Of a stretch of 64,000 nt of DNA, positions 45,070 to 55,985 are shown piece by piece. Location: contig JANFOG010000010.1 of NCBI GenBank assembly GCA_024336345.1, positions 744,001 to 808,000 of the forward strand. The letters run 5' to 3'. Under the pieces are notes generated by a model, which saw only the letters and a program-made list of their open reading frames with translations, was not told the origin of the DNA and made no database searches. Numbering within the stretch: position 1 is the first letter of the stretch; the number at the start of each line of letters is the position of its first letter. The stretch comes from Mariannaea sp. PMI_226 (lineage: Eukaryota > Ascomycota > Sordariomycetes > Hypocreales > Nectriaceae). The position numbers and the translations under genes were made by a program.

Positions 45070-47084
45070 ATCATAACGCAAGTCTGGGAGGACTCAAAAC
45101 AGAGACACAGGCCAACTGGAATAATGAGAGAGTAGATGGAAAGAGGGAAGTAGAATACATTGACAGCAAGCATTCTCTCCTCTTATTATTAGAGCAAAAT
45201 CAATATTCTACTTTGTGCTTCTTTTTACCAAGCAGTACTTAACCTAGTTACAAATAGGGATAGTAGCAGGGCTAGAATAGGACTAGGTTTCTATCTCTAA
45301 TATCAGAAAGCAGAATCTCGTGTTTTCTAGCAAAATGGAACTCAAAGAGAATATTACTGACAAGAACCAAACGACAAAATCGAGTCATGGCTCTTACTAC
45401 TACTACCAATTGATACGCAGGGAGCTGGAGGTAAAGATGACCATTCCTGACAAGTTGGAGACAACAACGACGACCTTGCTCTTTCTAGCCAAATCTACGG
45501 GACAATACGAATTTTACTGATTCAGTACAGGAGGCAGAGTGTTAGCATTTCCTAAACTCAAATCTTAGCTCCCCAGGATGATGAAAGAAGAACTTCGGTA
45601 TTATCGCAAATTACTAGTGACTGGGAGGGCAATGTGCTTCGAACTGGGGCCGTGGACGGTCATCCATGGTATCTAGTAAATATATATCCAGCTGCGAGTT
45701 CTATGACATATTGCGCTGAAGCTGTGGGTTCGATATTCTGTTCTGGGCGGCGCTGTATGTATGTATTATTGCAGGCTATATTACAAGACCGGGCAATGGG
45801 GGTATGGACTTGGATTTCGAGAAGAAAATAGCTACACACTTAGCAAAGGTCATCAGGCTCTTAGGAAATATTCAAGTGAAGGATAAGTAAATAATAAATA
45901 TTCTCAAATATAACAAACGCTAGTAATTGAGCCTTTATTTGTATCAGATTATTAAGTGAGGTGATTGACTGGGGTGAAATATAGGGCTCAGAGGTAGGCA
46001 GTCACCTGGAAATTTTAAGACTTTTACTTCCTGAAAGGTTTGAGATCGTTAGGTGGGATCTTGTTGTTTGCGGGGATCCTCTGGTTTACTTGAAAAAATC
46101 ACTGAGCACTCACGAGCCGCCGCCAAGTATTCGACTACGTCCGCACATTATTATGGAAGTAAATCTTATAGAGTAGGCAGTCTGATGTGTATAGAAGTTC
46201 TGACACATTCGTGGAAGACTTGGTAGATGTTTTCAGCTCTATGGGCACATGTAAAGAGCTTGCCTTCATTATACCCCGGTGTGATGCTTGTTGCGATCCT
46301 TGGCACAACGTGCTAGAATTTGTTGATTTTTTCCTTGGGTCGACGTCGTAGCAGTCGCACCACACCAGCCCGTTACGTTAGGCTGCGTTTTATTCGTCTT
46401 CTTTCTCTGTTTCTAGCCTACGTCTTGTTTAATATACGGAATGCAACCTGATGACTACGTGACATCCACGAGCCATAAGCGGCAATGGACTGAAGGTGTA
46501 TAGCGGAAAAGGAGTAATATCAACTTCCACCTTGACATCTGATTTCCCAGTGGCGTCGCGATGCCTTATCCCTCGTTCGCGGTGGCAGGCTAGCTGTTAT
46601 CTCAGGAGAACTTCAGTCAGGTCATTTGCTAATAGCTTAGCCACGATTCTCACAATTGTGTAAGATCTTTGACGTCTAGACCATAATTCCTTACGCAACT
46701 GCACATGGGGGGATTGATGTGCACTTGTTTCAACCCCTCGTTGCAAGGCAGCAAACCGCAGGGGCCGCTTCAGGTTCTTTGCCCAATTGTGTAGAAAGTG
46801 GAGCAATCGGGCTGGAGGAGGGCTCCAATGTGCCAGCTCCAAAGCACAATTGTGTCAGAATAGATTCCTGGTCGACATTCTCACGTCTGTGCGGTATATG
46901 TGCCCTAACTTCCTGATTTCCTTTTAGTAATTAAAGCGGACCATATGTTGATTTCAATAGGCCTGTTCTTCGAGTGTCAACCATAAAGGTTGTTCACCCC
47001 TTCACATATCCATGAAATCTAGAGGTCACGTACCGTATTTATCATAAACAACCAGTCTAAATTCCCCCATCTCCTCCCATCATT
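45070..47084. other. gene-poor AT-rich region
   Basis: About 2 kb without a supported gene. Short open frames occur (for example 46135-46365 minus) but show no domain, signal peptide or splice partner. Confidence 0.4.
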
Positions 47085-48203
47085 ATGATTTATTTCTCTT
47101 TTGTTCTTGGATCCAGGCGATGCGCCGATCCAAGTGCTTCATCAACCACGCAGACCCACAGCTATCTAGGTTCTATGTGCTCCCTGCCACATCAGACAGC
47201 TTCAGCTGTGAGTTCCGAACGGGCCAGAATAGCCTCTGCATCGAATACTCTACTGGCACATCGTCCCAAGCGGATGAGATCTGGACAACCAAAAATTCTT
47301 TCACAAACATCCGGAGATGGCCTGGGCGGGCCCGACTATGTCACAATCTCTTCTCCGAAAACTACACGAGGCGAAAGCCCTAGGTGTAGGCTTGACCAGG
47401 ACTCTACGGGTGCAGTCTCAATCAAAGGCCCTCATCACTGCGACCCAGGTAGAACCCAAGACGGAGATGTTGACGCTTTGTTTGAGCACAAAGAATACCG
47501 CGGCGCAATACAGAGCCTGGCCAAAAGTGCATGCCCTGAGGTGGCAACATGGCTCGCCTCCGCGAAACGTGCCCCACCACCCGACAACCATCTTTATACT
47601 TCACCCACTGTCAAGCGGTTGAGATCTAGCTCAGGAAGGCGGGGTTCCTCGATCGTCCAGCTAGAGGAGGATAAGGAGGACCTGCAACCTATCATCATTT
47701 CTCGGGTCCAAGGACACTTTGACTTAGCCTGTCCGTTCTTCGTCTATAATTCGCAAAAATATCATTCATGTGCACGGGACCACCGTGTACGATCAATGGG
47801 AGACCTTGTCAATCACCTTGAGCAGCTTCATATAAAACCTCCGTACTGCCCAGCATGCTCACAGGTATTTGAGAACCTCAGTGAGCGTGATGTTCATATT
47901 AGGGAAAGGGCGTGTTCGCTTCGCGCACCAGGACACATTGATGGGATCAATATGTATCAAAGGGGCCAGTTGAGGAAGCTTGACACAGTCGGCCTTAGTG
48001 AGACGGGGAAGTGGATGCACGTCTGGCGCATCATCTTCCCTGACGTGACGCCACCCCAATCGTTCTTCCTTGAAGACGACTCTGGGTTGGCATTACCCAT
48101 GAGGCGGGATTACGGAGGAGGAAATGGCAGAGGTTCTATTTCGCACTATCTGGTGGAAGATGGCGCCGTTGGCAAGAAGTCGCGGGGCGATGAGGGAGAT
48201 TAA
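47085..48203 (+). CDS. fungal zinc-finger-like protein, member A of a convergent pair
   Basis: 372 residues, no introns found. The N-terminal half is Ser/Arg-rich and disordered. The zinc-binding core has DLACPFF...YHSCA (Cys216, Cys229) with HLEQLH (His244, His249), then YCPACSQVF (Cys255, Cys258) with DVHIRERAC (His271, Cys277): two atypical C2H2/C2HC fingers. Behind it comes GKWMHVWRIIFPDVTPPQS, a W-x-IFP-x-P motif that typically follows the fingers in a fungal-specific family of uncharacterised proteins. Whether it binds DNA or protein is unknown. It faces a diverged homologue across 284 bases. Possible regulator, but no target can be inferred. The start could also be Met31. Confidence 0.7.
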   Translation: MIYFSFVLGSRRCADPSASSTTQTHSYLGSMCSLPHQTASAVSSERARIASASNTLLAHRPKRMRSGQPKILSQTSGDGLGGPDYVTISSPKTTRGESPRCRLDQDSTGAVSIKGPHHCDPGRTQDGDVDALFEHKEYRGAIQSLAKSACPEVATWLASAKRAPPPDNHLYTSPTVKRLRSSSGRRGSSIVQLEEDKEDLQPIIISRVQGHFDLACPFFVYNSQKYHSCARDHRVRSMGDLVNHLEQLHIKPPYCPACSQVFENLSERDVHIRERACSLRAPGHIDGINMYQRGQLRKLDTVGLSETGKWMHVWRIIFPDVTPPQSFFLEDDSGLALPMRRDYGGGNGRGSISHYLVEDGAVGKKSRGDEGD

Positions 48204-48487
48204 GCAGTCTCGTGCAATAAGGTGTTGGCAGGGTCAATAGCCGATATACCAGTGGGGATTTAACTAGATAAGGAGCTGGGTATGAAGCTTACATTTAGTG
48301 TATAAAATTCTCATGTGTAGCTGAGTTGGCCAAGTGCACATTTACTATTTCAAACCGTAGTCTTTTACTTATCTTTAATAAGAGAGCACAAAAACAAAAC
48401 AAAAGCGAACTAGTCTAGCGAAAGTCGAGCCCGTCGAGCCCATTAAGCCCATCAAACCCAGTGTGCCAACAGTATGCCGCCCCCTTC
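48204..48487. other. spacer between convergent zinc-finger genes
   Basis: 284 bases containing both 3' ends. A repeated GAGCCCGTCGAGCCCATTAAGC-like GCCC pattern occurs near 48427-48460. No gene seen. Confidence 0.35.
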
Positions 48488-49606
48488 TCACTCATTGCTC
48501 ACAGTAAAGAAAGAAAATTCATCGGTGTCAAAAAGAATGCTTTGCTCGTAGGCTTCACCGGGGATGCCAATGTCTCTGGGTGTTTCAAAGTTCATGAAGC
48601 TTGGGTTCACCGTGTCGACGCTCTGGTAGGAGGCTAGGTCATGGGTAGCAGTGGCGACGGCTGGCTGACGGTCTTGCAGGGTTCTAGACAAGGCACTGGC
48701 CCCAGACTGAGTCAGCCCCGAAGCACAGTCTTCAAGGAGGACATCGCAAATCGATCGGCTCAGGGAAGAATAAGACACTTCCCGGGGGAGGGTGACCCCG
48801 CACGCTACCAGTAAAGCCGGCAGCATCAATTCGAGCCTGGGCTGCCCCTTTTCCAGAAGCGACAGCGCTCGCTCTGTCGTAACGTCTTGGACAAATGGGG
48901 ACCTGGGCAGAGGAGAGTTGGGGAACATTTTTTCATACATAACTTTCCATTTCTCTATTTCACCATCCAGACCGTTGGGGACCTCGAGATCCTCAAAATC
49001 TTCAATGGACAACGTAGGACGCGGCTTCCTCGGGCAGCCGCGTTTGCGAATATGGTCTTCGTATAATTTTTCGGAATTCCTCCCGTTCAGGCTCCACCTC
49101 TTAAAGCAATTTGTGCAACGATATTTCTCGAGCATGTCGGTATGGGACCGCAAAATGTGCTGCTTGATGCGGGTCCAGTTCTTATACGTGAACTTGGCGC
49201 AATAAGCGTGCTTCTCGGGGTCGTTTTTGTAGAAGGGACAAGCCAGTCGATCGGGAGTCAAGAGATTCGCAGAAAGCCCGCATGGAGCCAAGTGGCTGGT
49301 GGCGTCTTCTTGTTTGAGCTTCTTGTTGACGCCGTGTTCGCTTGCCGCAGAGCCGCGTTTCTGGGTCAGTGCGGTTGATGTCGGAGTCTGGGCTGCGGTT
49401 TGAGAGATGTTTCGGAACTGGCATGGAGAGCTCTGTTGGTTTGCACTTCCCAGCTGATCTTCTCCATTTGGCAGGTAACAGCCAGGCCTGGTTGTAGCCG
49501 GGTCTTGGGCAATGGCATCGAAACATGCAGAAACCAGCGATAGGGAGCTCAGTAGATTGGTACTCTTCGCCTCACCGTCTGGCAGGCCGTCTTGGTGTAA
49601 CGACAT
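48488..49606 (-). CDS. fungal zinc-finger-like protein, member B of a convergent pair
   Basis: 372 residues from ATG 49606; the frame extends 23 codons further without an ATG. It shares the core of its neighbour: LACPFYKNDPEKHAYCA (Cys123, Cys136), HILRSH (His150, His155), YRCTNCFKRW (Cys164, Cys167) and DHIRKRGC (His185, Cys191). The family motif EKWKVMYEKMFPNSPLPRSP follows. A KKLKQED basic patch before the fingers may act as a nuclear signal. The C-terminal 130 residues are unlike its neighbour. The pair looks like an old inverted duplication that has diverged strongly. Likely nuclear; role unknown. Confidence 0.72.
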   Translation of the reverse strand: MSLHQDGLPDGEAKSTNLLSSLSLVSACFDAIAQDPATTRPGCYLPNGEDQLGSANQQSSPCQFRNISQTAAQTPTSTALTQKRGSAASEHGVNKKLKQEDATSHLAPCGLSANLLTPDRLACPFYKNDPEKHAYCAKFTYKNWTRIKQHILRSHTDMLEKYRCTNCFKRWSLNGRNSEKLYEDHIRKRGCPRKPRPTLSIEDFEDLEVPNGLDGEIEKWKVMYEKMFPNSPLPRSPFVQDVTTERALSLLEKGQPRLELMLPALLVACGVTLPREVSYSSLSRSICDVLLEDCASGLTQSGASALSRTLQDRQPAVATATHDLASYQSVDTVNPSFMNFETPRDIGIPGEAYEQSILFDTDEFSFFTVSNE

Positions 49607-51306
49607 GTTGGCTCGCTGGGAGGCACAAAGAGGAAAGGCTTCAGTGGCAGTGGGTGTCGTCAATAAGTCGAACAAAAGGACAAGTATAATTCCATGGGAT
49701 TGAAGTATATGGAAAAGATAGAGACCTATGTTGAAGGGTATACTGCGTATTTAAATAGTCTACCAATTCCCTATTTCTTTTGCGGCTGTGTTTAGTTATG
49801 CAAACTTCCAATTCAAGCCAACCTTTTTGCAGTGGTATCAATGACCGCAATCGCGGGAGTGAGTTGGCGGTAGTAAGCTATCTTCAGTGTGGTCTGCCGT
49901 TGATCACATAGGTGGTACTGTACCCAATGAGAATTAATCAACGGAAAAACTGCCACAAATCACTGCATTGGTGGTGTCCTGGAGACAAAAATCGTACTTG
50001 TACAGTATGAATACTGTCTCCATACTCTATGGTCCTTGCTTGATGTGGCAAACTAACAATATTCCAGGGGGGGACCACCTTGAAATCCCTTCTCTTTTGA
50101 GGTTGCCTGGAAACCGTCCCTATTCATTAAATCGATCACCTCATAGTACCTGCTGCGAGTAATCGGCGCTCCAAGCCACGGTTCCCATGCGTGAGACCAA
50201 GCCCGGTCATTTGATAAAGAAGTGTAGTATCAGCTCCTCCGCTATCCCTTCCGGCATGTGGAAACAAATTTCTGACGATCTTGGCCTCGGAGCTGACCTC
50301 AAGATCTTGCTTGATTGCTAGAGATGTGGCGGCCTTTGGATTGACTATAACTTACCGTTCCCACCGCCTGGGATCAGCTCGGTACCTGAGGTAATGACGT
50401 TTGTGCTCCCACCAAAAACAACAGTTAGAAATTGACAGACAATATTCTTGCTGGGCTCGTGTGCGTCGCCAGCGTCGCGTTTTCCCTTTCTCTACCAGCA
50501 AGAGCAAACAACTCTCGTCGCAGACCTTTTTCCCCGATGCCTTTGCAGCTTCCGGCACTTCTTGGTAATCCCTTTCCCAGCGCTGAGTACTGCGGAAAGT
50601 TCTCCAGCCAATTTTTTGGCAGGCATTCTTAGATTTCTTTGACGCCGCCTACCATAAGGGCACTCCTCTTTCGCAGCTTGCCATGACGGTCTTGAACTTA
50701 TGTGGTTTCTTCCCCGCTCCCTTTTTCGCGTGTGCCATCGGCCTCGGGCGTTGTCTAGTCATTTTCTGTCGCCTCTAACACCTTCATTGGGAACTAGGTT
50801 AGCTTTCGAGATGTTCAACTTATCCTGATTTGCTGTCAGCTCCTGAAGCTGTTACCGCCAAGCCGTAGATTTATTCCTTCGTTCTTGACAAGCCCACCAC
50901 ATTAGGCGACTGGAGCGCCAAAGGCAGAATATTTTTGTGAGTTCATGGGACAATTCAATCCGTATAAGGCTTTGAACAGAGTAGAGTTTCAATGTTAACC
51001 GGTAGTGCTTAGTTATTGTCCTTTATCATGGATTTGGCGTCTTGATGTCCTTAGCGAAGCCTACGAAGCACCTGAACCTACGTAGCATGCAGTTTCAAGG
51101 GTACGGTAACGTGGGCAGTCTCCACCTCTCCCGTCCCCATTGATCTACAGTGGGTTGTGTCTGTACCTTATTGTAAGTGAAGGTGAAAATAGACTAGGTA
51201 CCTACCTACCTACCTACAGACCTCGGTACTGTGCTGGATGGCCTAGCTGGTATGCCAAAAAAAAAAAAAAAATTGGGGTATCATAGCGACTTTCCAAAAC
51301 AGGGCA
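49607..51306. other. intergenic region
   Basis: 1.7 kb without a supported gene. It includes a block of ACCTACCTACCTACC near 51200 and a poly-A run at about 51257-51272. Confidence 0.4.
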
Positions 51307-51629
51307 CTAAAATTCGGGTAAGGCTACATACCTTACTATATTATCGATTAGGCCATCCCTCTCCTCCTCTATGCTAGTAAGAAAGATATCGACGGGCTTA
51401 GTTGTACTTGCCTCAGCTAACGCATACCATCTCACTGCCTCGGAGAGCAGCGTCATCTGGTCCGCTAGGAGCCCCAAAGCCGTCGACTTCCCCAGGCTGC
51501 CTAGCAGCTCTAATTGTCACGAAGTGAAAGGAATGGCCGACAGTAGATAGTAAATAGCCCCTCAATATCACTCGCTCTGTCCTGCTCTAAATATAAATCG
51601 AATTGAGCTACGTAATCGTCCGGTCTAAC
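51307..51629 (-). pseudogene. broken coding relic of unknown family
   Basis: On the minus strand, 51629-51510 reads as 39 sensible residues (PDDYVAQFDLYLEQDRASDI...). A second frame, 51516-51307, continues for 69 residues (LELLGSLGKSTALGLLADQM... to a stop). The composition looks protein-like, with Leu-rich helices and acidic turns. The two frames overlap by seven bases, as if a frameshift had split one gene. No start codon or splice sites fit. I do not recognise the family. Confidence 0.3.
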
Positions 51630-52336
51630 TCATGGCCACCTTCGCCCAGAAAGAACAAACTGATATTCAGTCAGTTGGCAGGGGTTGAGTAACTAGGATG
51701 AAATTCAGAACTGGAAGATTGAAATGGATATAGTATCAGAGTGTCAGCTACTAAGTATTCAGAGGCCAGATAGCAAGAATCTTCTATCTTCATTTATAAA
51801 TATATAATATAACCCAGGAACAAGCTATAAGCAAACATTCATCTCTCCGTAATCTATCGATATGCTAGATAGCGTGGCTAAGTCTTCGTCCTAGATAGCG
51901 ATGAAGTATCCAAAGGCCTAGTGGTTAGCAGTTCGGAGATACAGCCTTGAGATACTACCGCTTTAGATAGAAGTCAACTAGGCATAATATCAGATAGCTA
52001 TACATCCCGTCTACGTATGCCTTCAGCTTCTTCTCTCTAATATAGTTAGTCTTATCTTTTTGGTCACGTCAATCCATATACTTCAAACGCGATAAGTTAA
52101 GCTAAGAACAAGTTGATGTCTATGATTTCTCAGTTTAAAAGATTGCAACTATGTTGAGATCTAAGGTTGATCTAGAAGTGAAAGGGCAATTCAAGGGGTG
52201 ACGATAGAAACCCATAGTCCTCAATTATGGTAATCACTCCCTGGTTGCTTGTCCGCTCTTCATATTATTTCCGCAATTGCTTGCCACCCCTTCAAGAGCA
52301 CCAGGCGTGATAGAAGAGCTCTAATCCACCAATACA
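51630..52336. other. TA-rich region, possibly mutated repeat
   Basis: Stop-dense, rich in TAG/CTA/ATA, with no readable frame. This is the kind of composition that repeat-induced point mutation leaves, but no repeat family is recognisable. Confidence 0.3.
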
Positions 52337-52763
52337 CTACTTCTTCGCATCGTAGTAGCACTTGATGCTTCGAGCGTCTCGGTTGAAGGCGGTACAGGCG
52401 TATTTTAGCCCAGGTTGAACTCCAACGCTCTGGAATTCGTTCTGGCAGTTGCTATCCGAGAACACGCTGCAAGTGGTCATCTTCCTGGGAATATCCGCCC
52501 TATTGGCCGTAAGTCCGAGGGCACGCATGCTTTCATCGATCTGAACGCAGCCAGTGCTTCCCGTGAAGCCCTCTCGCTGGCCAACAGCGTTGCATTTGCA
52601 GTTTCTTTACCAGAATGTCAGCCTAGCTCTAAGCAATTCTAGAATGCTATAAATTGACTTACCCACAGTTGTGCCAGTAGACGTTTCCCTTATCAAAGTC
52701 TGTGGCGGATACGGTAGCGAGAGAGCCAATGACGGCAAGGAGCATAGTGTTGATGTTGACCAT
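52337..52763 (-). CDS. small secreted cysteine-rich protein, effector-like
   Basis: Exon 1 52763-52663 and exon 2 52604-52337, joined over a 58-base intron (GTAAGT...AAAG with a CTGAC branch-like site), give 122 residues. Residues 1-21 (MVNINTMLLAVIGSLATVSA) are a signal peptide. The mature part holds eight cysteines (HNC, GNC, KC, TGC, TTC, NC, YAC and IKC contexts), enough for four disulfides, with no membrane segment. Size, secretion and cysteine content match the broad class of fungal effectors or antimicrobial-like proteins; no named family recognised. It lies alone in a gene-poor, AT-rich stretch, the usual place for such genes. The intron is needed to join the signal peptide to the cysteine-rich body. 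Confidence 0.75.
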
Positions 52764-55025
52764 TTTGATATTTCGGGTCTAATAGTTAGACAACTGAGAA
52801 GTCTATCGATTTGAGGAACTTGAATTGAGGGGTGAAGAATGTTTGCAATGCTGATGATGGTGAGGTGAAGTCTGGTTCGGGTCACCTTTAAATATTTTTT
52901 TTTTCAAATATATCAATGGCCTCACCTACGTCCTCTTGCCATCTTGTGACAATCAAGTACATTACAGACATTTTCGGACTGACTAACACAAAGGGTTACA
53001 AGGCACAACCCTGTAAATGTTACGTTATATTCTGTAGGTGTTGAAACACCATCTAACTACCACGCTTTTGGAGCTCACGATCTTTTGCTAATACGATCCT
53101 TCGCCTTTGATAGCTTCTTTATGCCTTACAATTCATAGGGATTAGTATTAATTATTAATGGATCTCTTGAGAACATTGTTGCTATAGAAGGTCCTTCCGA
53201 ATTTCTTCTTTTTACTGTGCTCAGATCATACTCTTGCACTCTCTTCCATATTTTCGAACATACGTATTTTAGCTATTCAATGAAGTTTACAGGATCTTAT
53301 ACACTGCATACTTACAAATAATTGCCTATTGTTTCAGCGGTTCTCGTAATTCGGTTATTAATAGTTAAGCTTATGGATTAAGTATGGAGTAAGGACTTTG
53401 GTTATGTTTTCACTGTCACGAAATAGTAATCTATTAGTGATCATATATTTTCGTATTCCGCACAGACTCTGGATATAGCTGAATGGAGCTCAGTTTTCTA
53501 TTGTCTAACACGTGAAGGTCCCTTCACGAGGAAAATAAAGCCTTGGCGCAAAATCTAAGACCTTCACTAGAGCTACCATTAAGGAAGGTTTGTTATATTT
53601 GCCATCCTGCACTTCACCGCTGTTGCTAGCACGCTTCCAAAAGATCGTGCAGGACCCTTGTCAGTGATTGTTTCGTAAAGCCCTTAGGATCTAGGCGCAG
53701 TCGTTAGCTATCCAAAGGTTCTCTTCTTCTCCTTCTCCGTGCTCTTGCTCCTTCAGCTAGACTAGCCGGTCTCCCTCGGCAGATCTCCGTCTGCATGTCT
53801 CCTCTAACGCTATCAAGTTTTGTTCTAAGAGAAGTCGGTGTGGTTCAGTGAATCAAGCATGGAGAGGGAGCCAGGAGGGAAATAGGATCAAAAGAAGACA
53901 AATCTACTATAGCACAAGATCATTAACCAGAGCCCTCCAATAGTTTTGATACGCTCATGAGAGCCAGTATCAAACTGTGGAAGGGCGTAACCTGAAGCCG
54001 AAGTGAGCAAACTCAAGATACCAGTGCACCCAAAAAATAATCATCTTGCTTTGCCACTTACATTCGGATAGACTAAAAATAGTTAAGGCAAATCATAACC
54101 TACAACTTGGTCCAACCTATCTCTTACACGATACTGAAGGTTTAGCACAGGGGTAATTTTCTATCAAGAGAGAATATCTTTCCTCTTTGCATATAAATTA
54201 GCAATCCTTTGTTATGCGCTGGAGCACTAAGGGGCCGGGCTAGAGTATGCCCTTGGATGCACGCTCGGATTCGATAAACGGAAGGTCTAGCTCTATGCTT
54301 GTCAAGCCACCGGAGCTAAGCTCTAAGGATCAGGGTCTGTCCAGCAAATATCAAAGAGTAAAATATAAGGGTTTCGTCCTGGTGATAATTTGATAATGTC
54401 GCTTAGAGCGGCAATCATAAATTCCCCTTTCTTGGCAGCAATCGGTCGCTCAGCTGTCCCATAGGAAAGGAGCTCAATACCAATGTCAATTTTACCAAAA
54501 CTTTGACCAACTCACTGTCAACTCTGGCGGTAAAGCCCTCAGCTCACATGCCATACAGTCTCGCCAGGGGTTCCCAAGTATTTAGCGCGGCAGTGTAAAA
54601 AGTGGACTCCCAGGTCAAGGACATATATCAAGAATTTTCCCCTGGGGACTCCCTTTTCTCTCCTCCTCGTTTTATACTTAGAAGATCAAGCAAATGAGGG
54701 TCTGGCGTACCCCAGGTTTTCATGTCGTCAGCCCGTAACAATAGATGAGAAAAAGGTACCTGTATAGACGTAAGCTTTCACATATACTACTACCTTCGGC
54801 GATATTAAGGCATTGGGGGTTAAATACTTGAGACGTATCTCCATATTCTCTTGCCCAGGGTTCAAGGATACAAAGCCGTATTCCCGAATATCATCTTCTA
54901 TAAGAGGGCCTGAGGGGATGCAACATTGGCTGAGAGTTATGGCTATATGTGAGACTGGTTCAAGTAGCTTATTCGCTGAGAAGCAGAAAGTTAAGACAAA
55001 AAGAATTGCAACCACAAAAGAAACA
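52764..55025. other. gene-poor AT-rich region
   Basis: 2.3 kb without a supported gene. An 8-bp perfect palindrome-like pair (CGTGAAGG, CCTTCACG) lies at 53511-53528. The open frame 55057-54728 minus overlaps 5S copy 3 and is not considered real. Confidence 0.4.
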
Positions 55026-55144
55026 ACATACAACAGCAGGGATTCCCCAGTCGTCACCGACCTGAGTACTAATCTGCCGCTTCTCAGTTTGACATGCGGA
55101 GAGCGGACGGGATCCAGTATTCCCTGAGAGCTATGGTCGTATGT
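55026..55144 (-). rRNA. 5S rRNA gene, copy 3
   Basis: 119 bases. Helix II reads CUCUCAG with CUGAGAAG, fully paired around one bulged A. Compared with copy 2, both strands of this helix have changed together. Terminal helix and GGATCCCGTC box are intact, and a TTTCTTTT stretch follows the 3' end as a Pol III stop. It pairs with copy 4 at about 71 bases spacing. Confidence 0.85.
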
Positions 55145-55215
55145 GACAGAGACGTTATCTCAATGGAATCAAGAGGTTTTGTCCACCTCAACAGAGGAGA
55201 CATGCAAAAAAGAAG

Positions 55216-55334
55216 ACATACAACAGCAGGGATTCGCTGGTCGTCACCGACCCAACTACTAATCTGCCGCTTCTCAGCTTAACGTACGGAGAGCAGACGG
55301 GATCCAGTGTATTCTAAGAGCTATGGTCGTATGT
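55216..55334 (-). rRNA. 5S rRNA gene, copy 4
   Basis: 119 bases, same orientation as copy 3. Helix II is CUCUUAG with CUGAGAAG, so one G-U pair. The 3' part (GGGTCGGTGACGACCAGCGA) is the classic fungal sequence. A T6 run follows on its strand. Confidence 0.85.
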
Positions 55335-55985
55335 GCCGAAGCAGATGCCCAGGAATGTAGATAACACGCAACCTTACTAAAATGTTGGAAAGGCATAAAG
55401 ACAGTGAAATCATGCAACAGCAAGAATTTCAGGACATTATCAACGTGATTATAAATTTTCTACTTGGTGCTCCTTTTCATTCTGAAGTAATCAAGATTTA
55501 TCTTCGAAGGCGACGTAGAGGTGAGAGTAGAATAGGCACACAGAGTGCTAGAAGAATGTGGAAGATGTAGATTTCTAAACGTCGAACACGTAATACGTGA
55601 GAACTAAAAGGATCAGAATTCGAAGGCGTCTTCTTAGCCCTTTCTGCTTAGATGTGTTTCCCATTAGAACTACAAGATATATTTTCAAACATTGTTCGAA
55701 GAAACGGAGAGTAGTTATCCCTGCTATTGCCATGTAGCATCTAAAAGTATAAGCATTGTTAATGCCAGACCCGAAAATTTCTTGATGTTGAAAGCAGAGC
55801 ATAGTATACATGTTCTGTCTTATCAGCAGCTCCACCAAGGTACAAAGTCATACAAGGGAAAAGTCAAGATCGTTTAAATAGCCAAGCCGAGGTCGTGGCA
55901 ATGGAAGCTTAGATACGCGTGATATTGACACCTGTGCAATGAAGTTGTAGTAACAATTAATCGCGACATTCGTGTCAAAGTCTCT
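55335..55985. other. intergenic region
   Basis: About 650 AT-rich bases between 5S copy 4 and the 3' end of the rhodopsin-domain gene. No gene seen. Confidence 0.4.

Noticed and set aside
49607..49675. 23-codon extension of zinc-finger protein B
   Set aside because: It begins with TTG; ATG at 49606 is the better start.
54728..55057. 109-codon minus-strand frame with a hydrophobic start
   Set aside because: It overlaps 5S rRNA copy 3 and has no family features.
44741..55334. The four similar 120-base units as a transposon or MITE family
   Set aside because: The reverse complement folds and reads as 5S rRNA with Pol III stops, which explains the repetition better.
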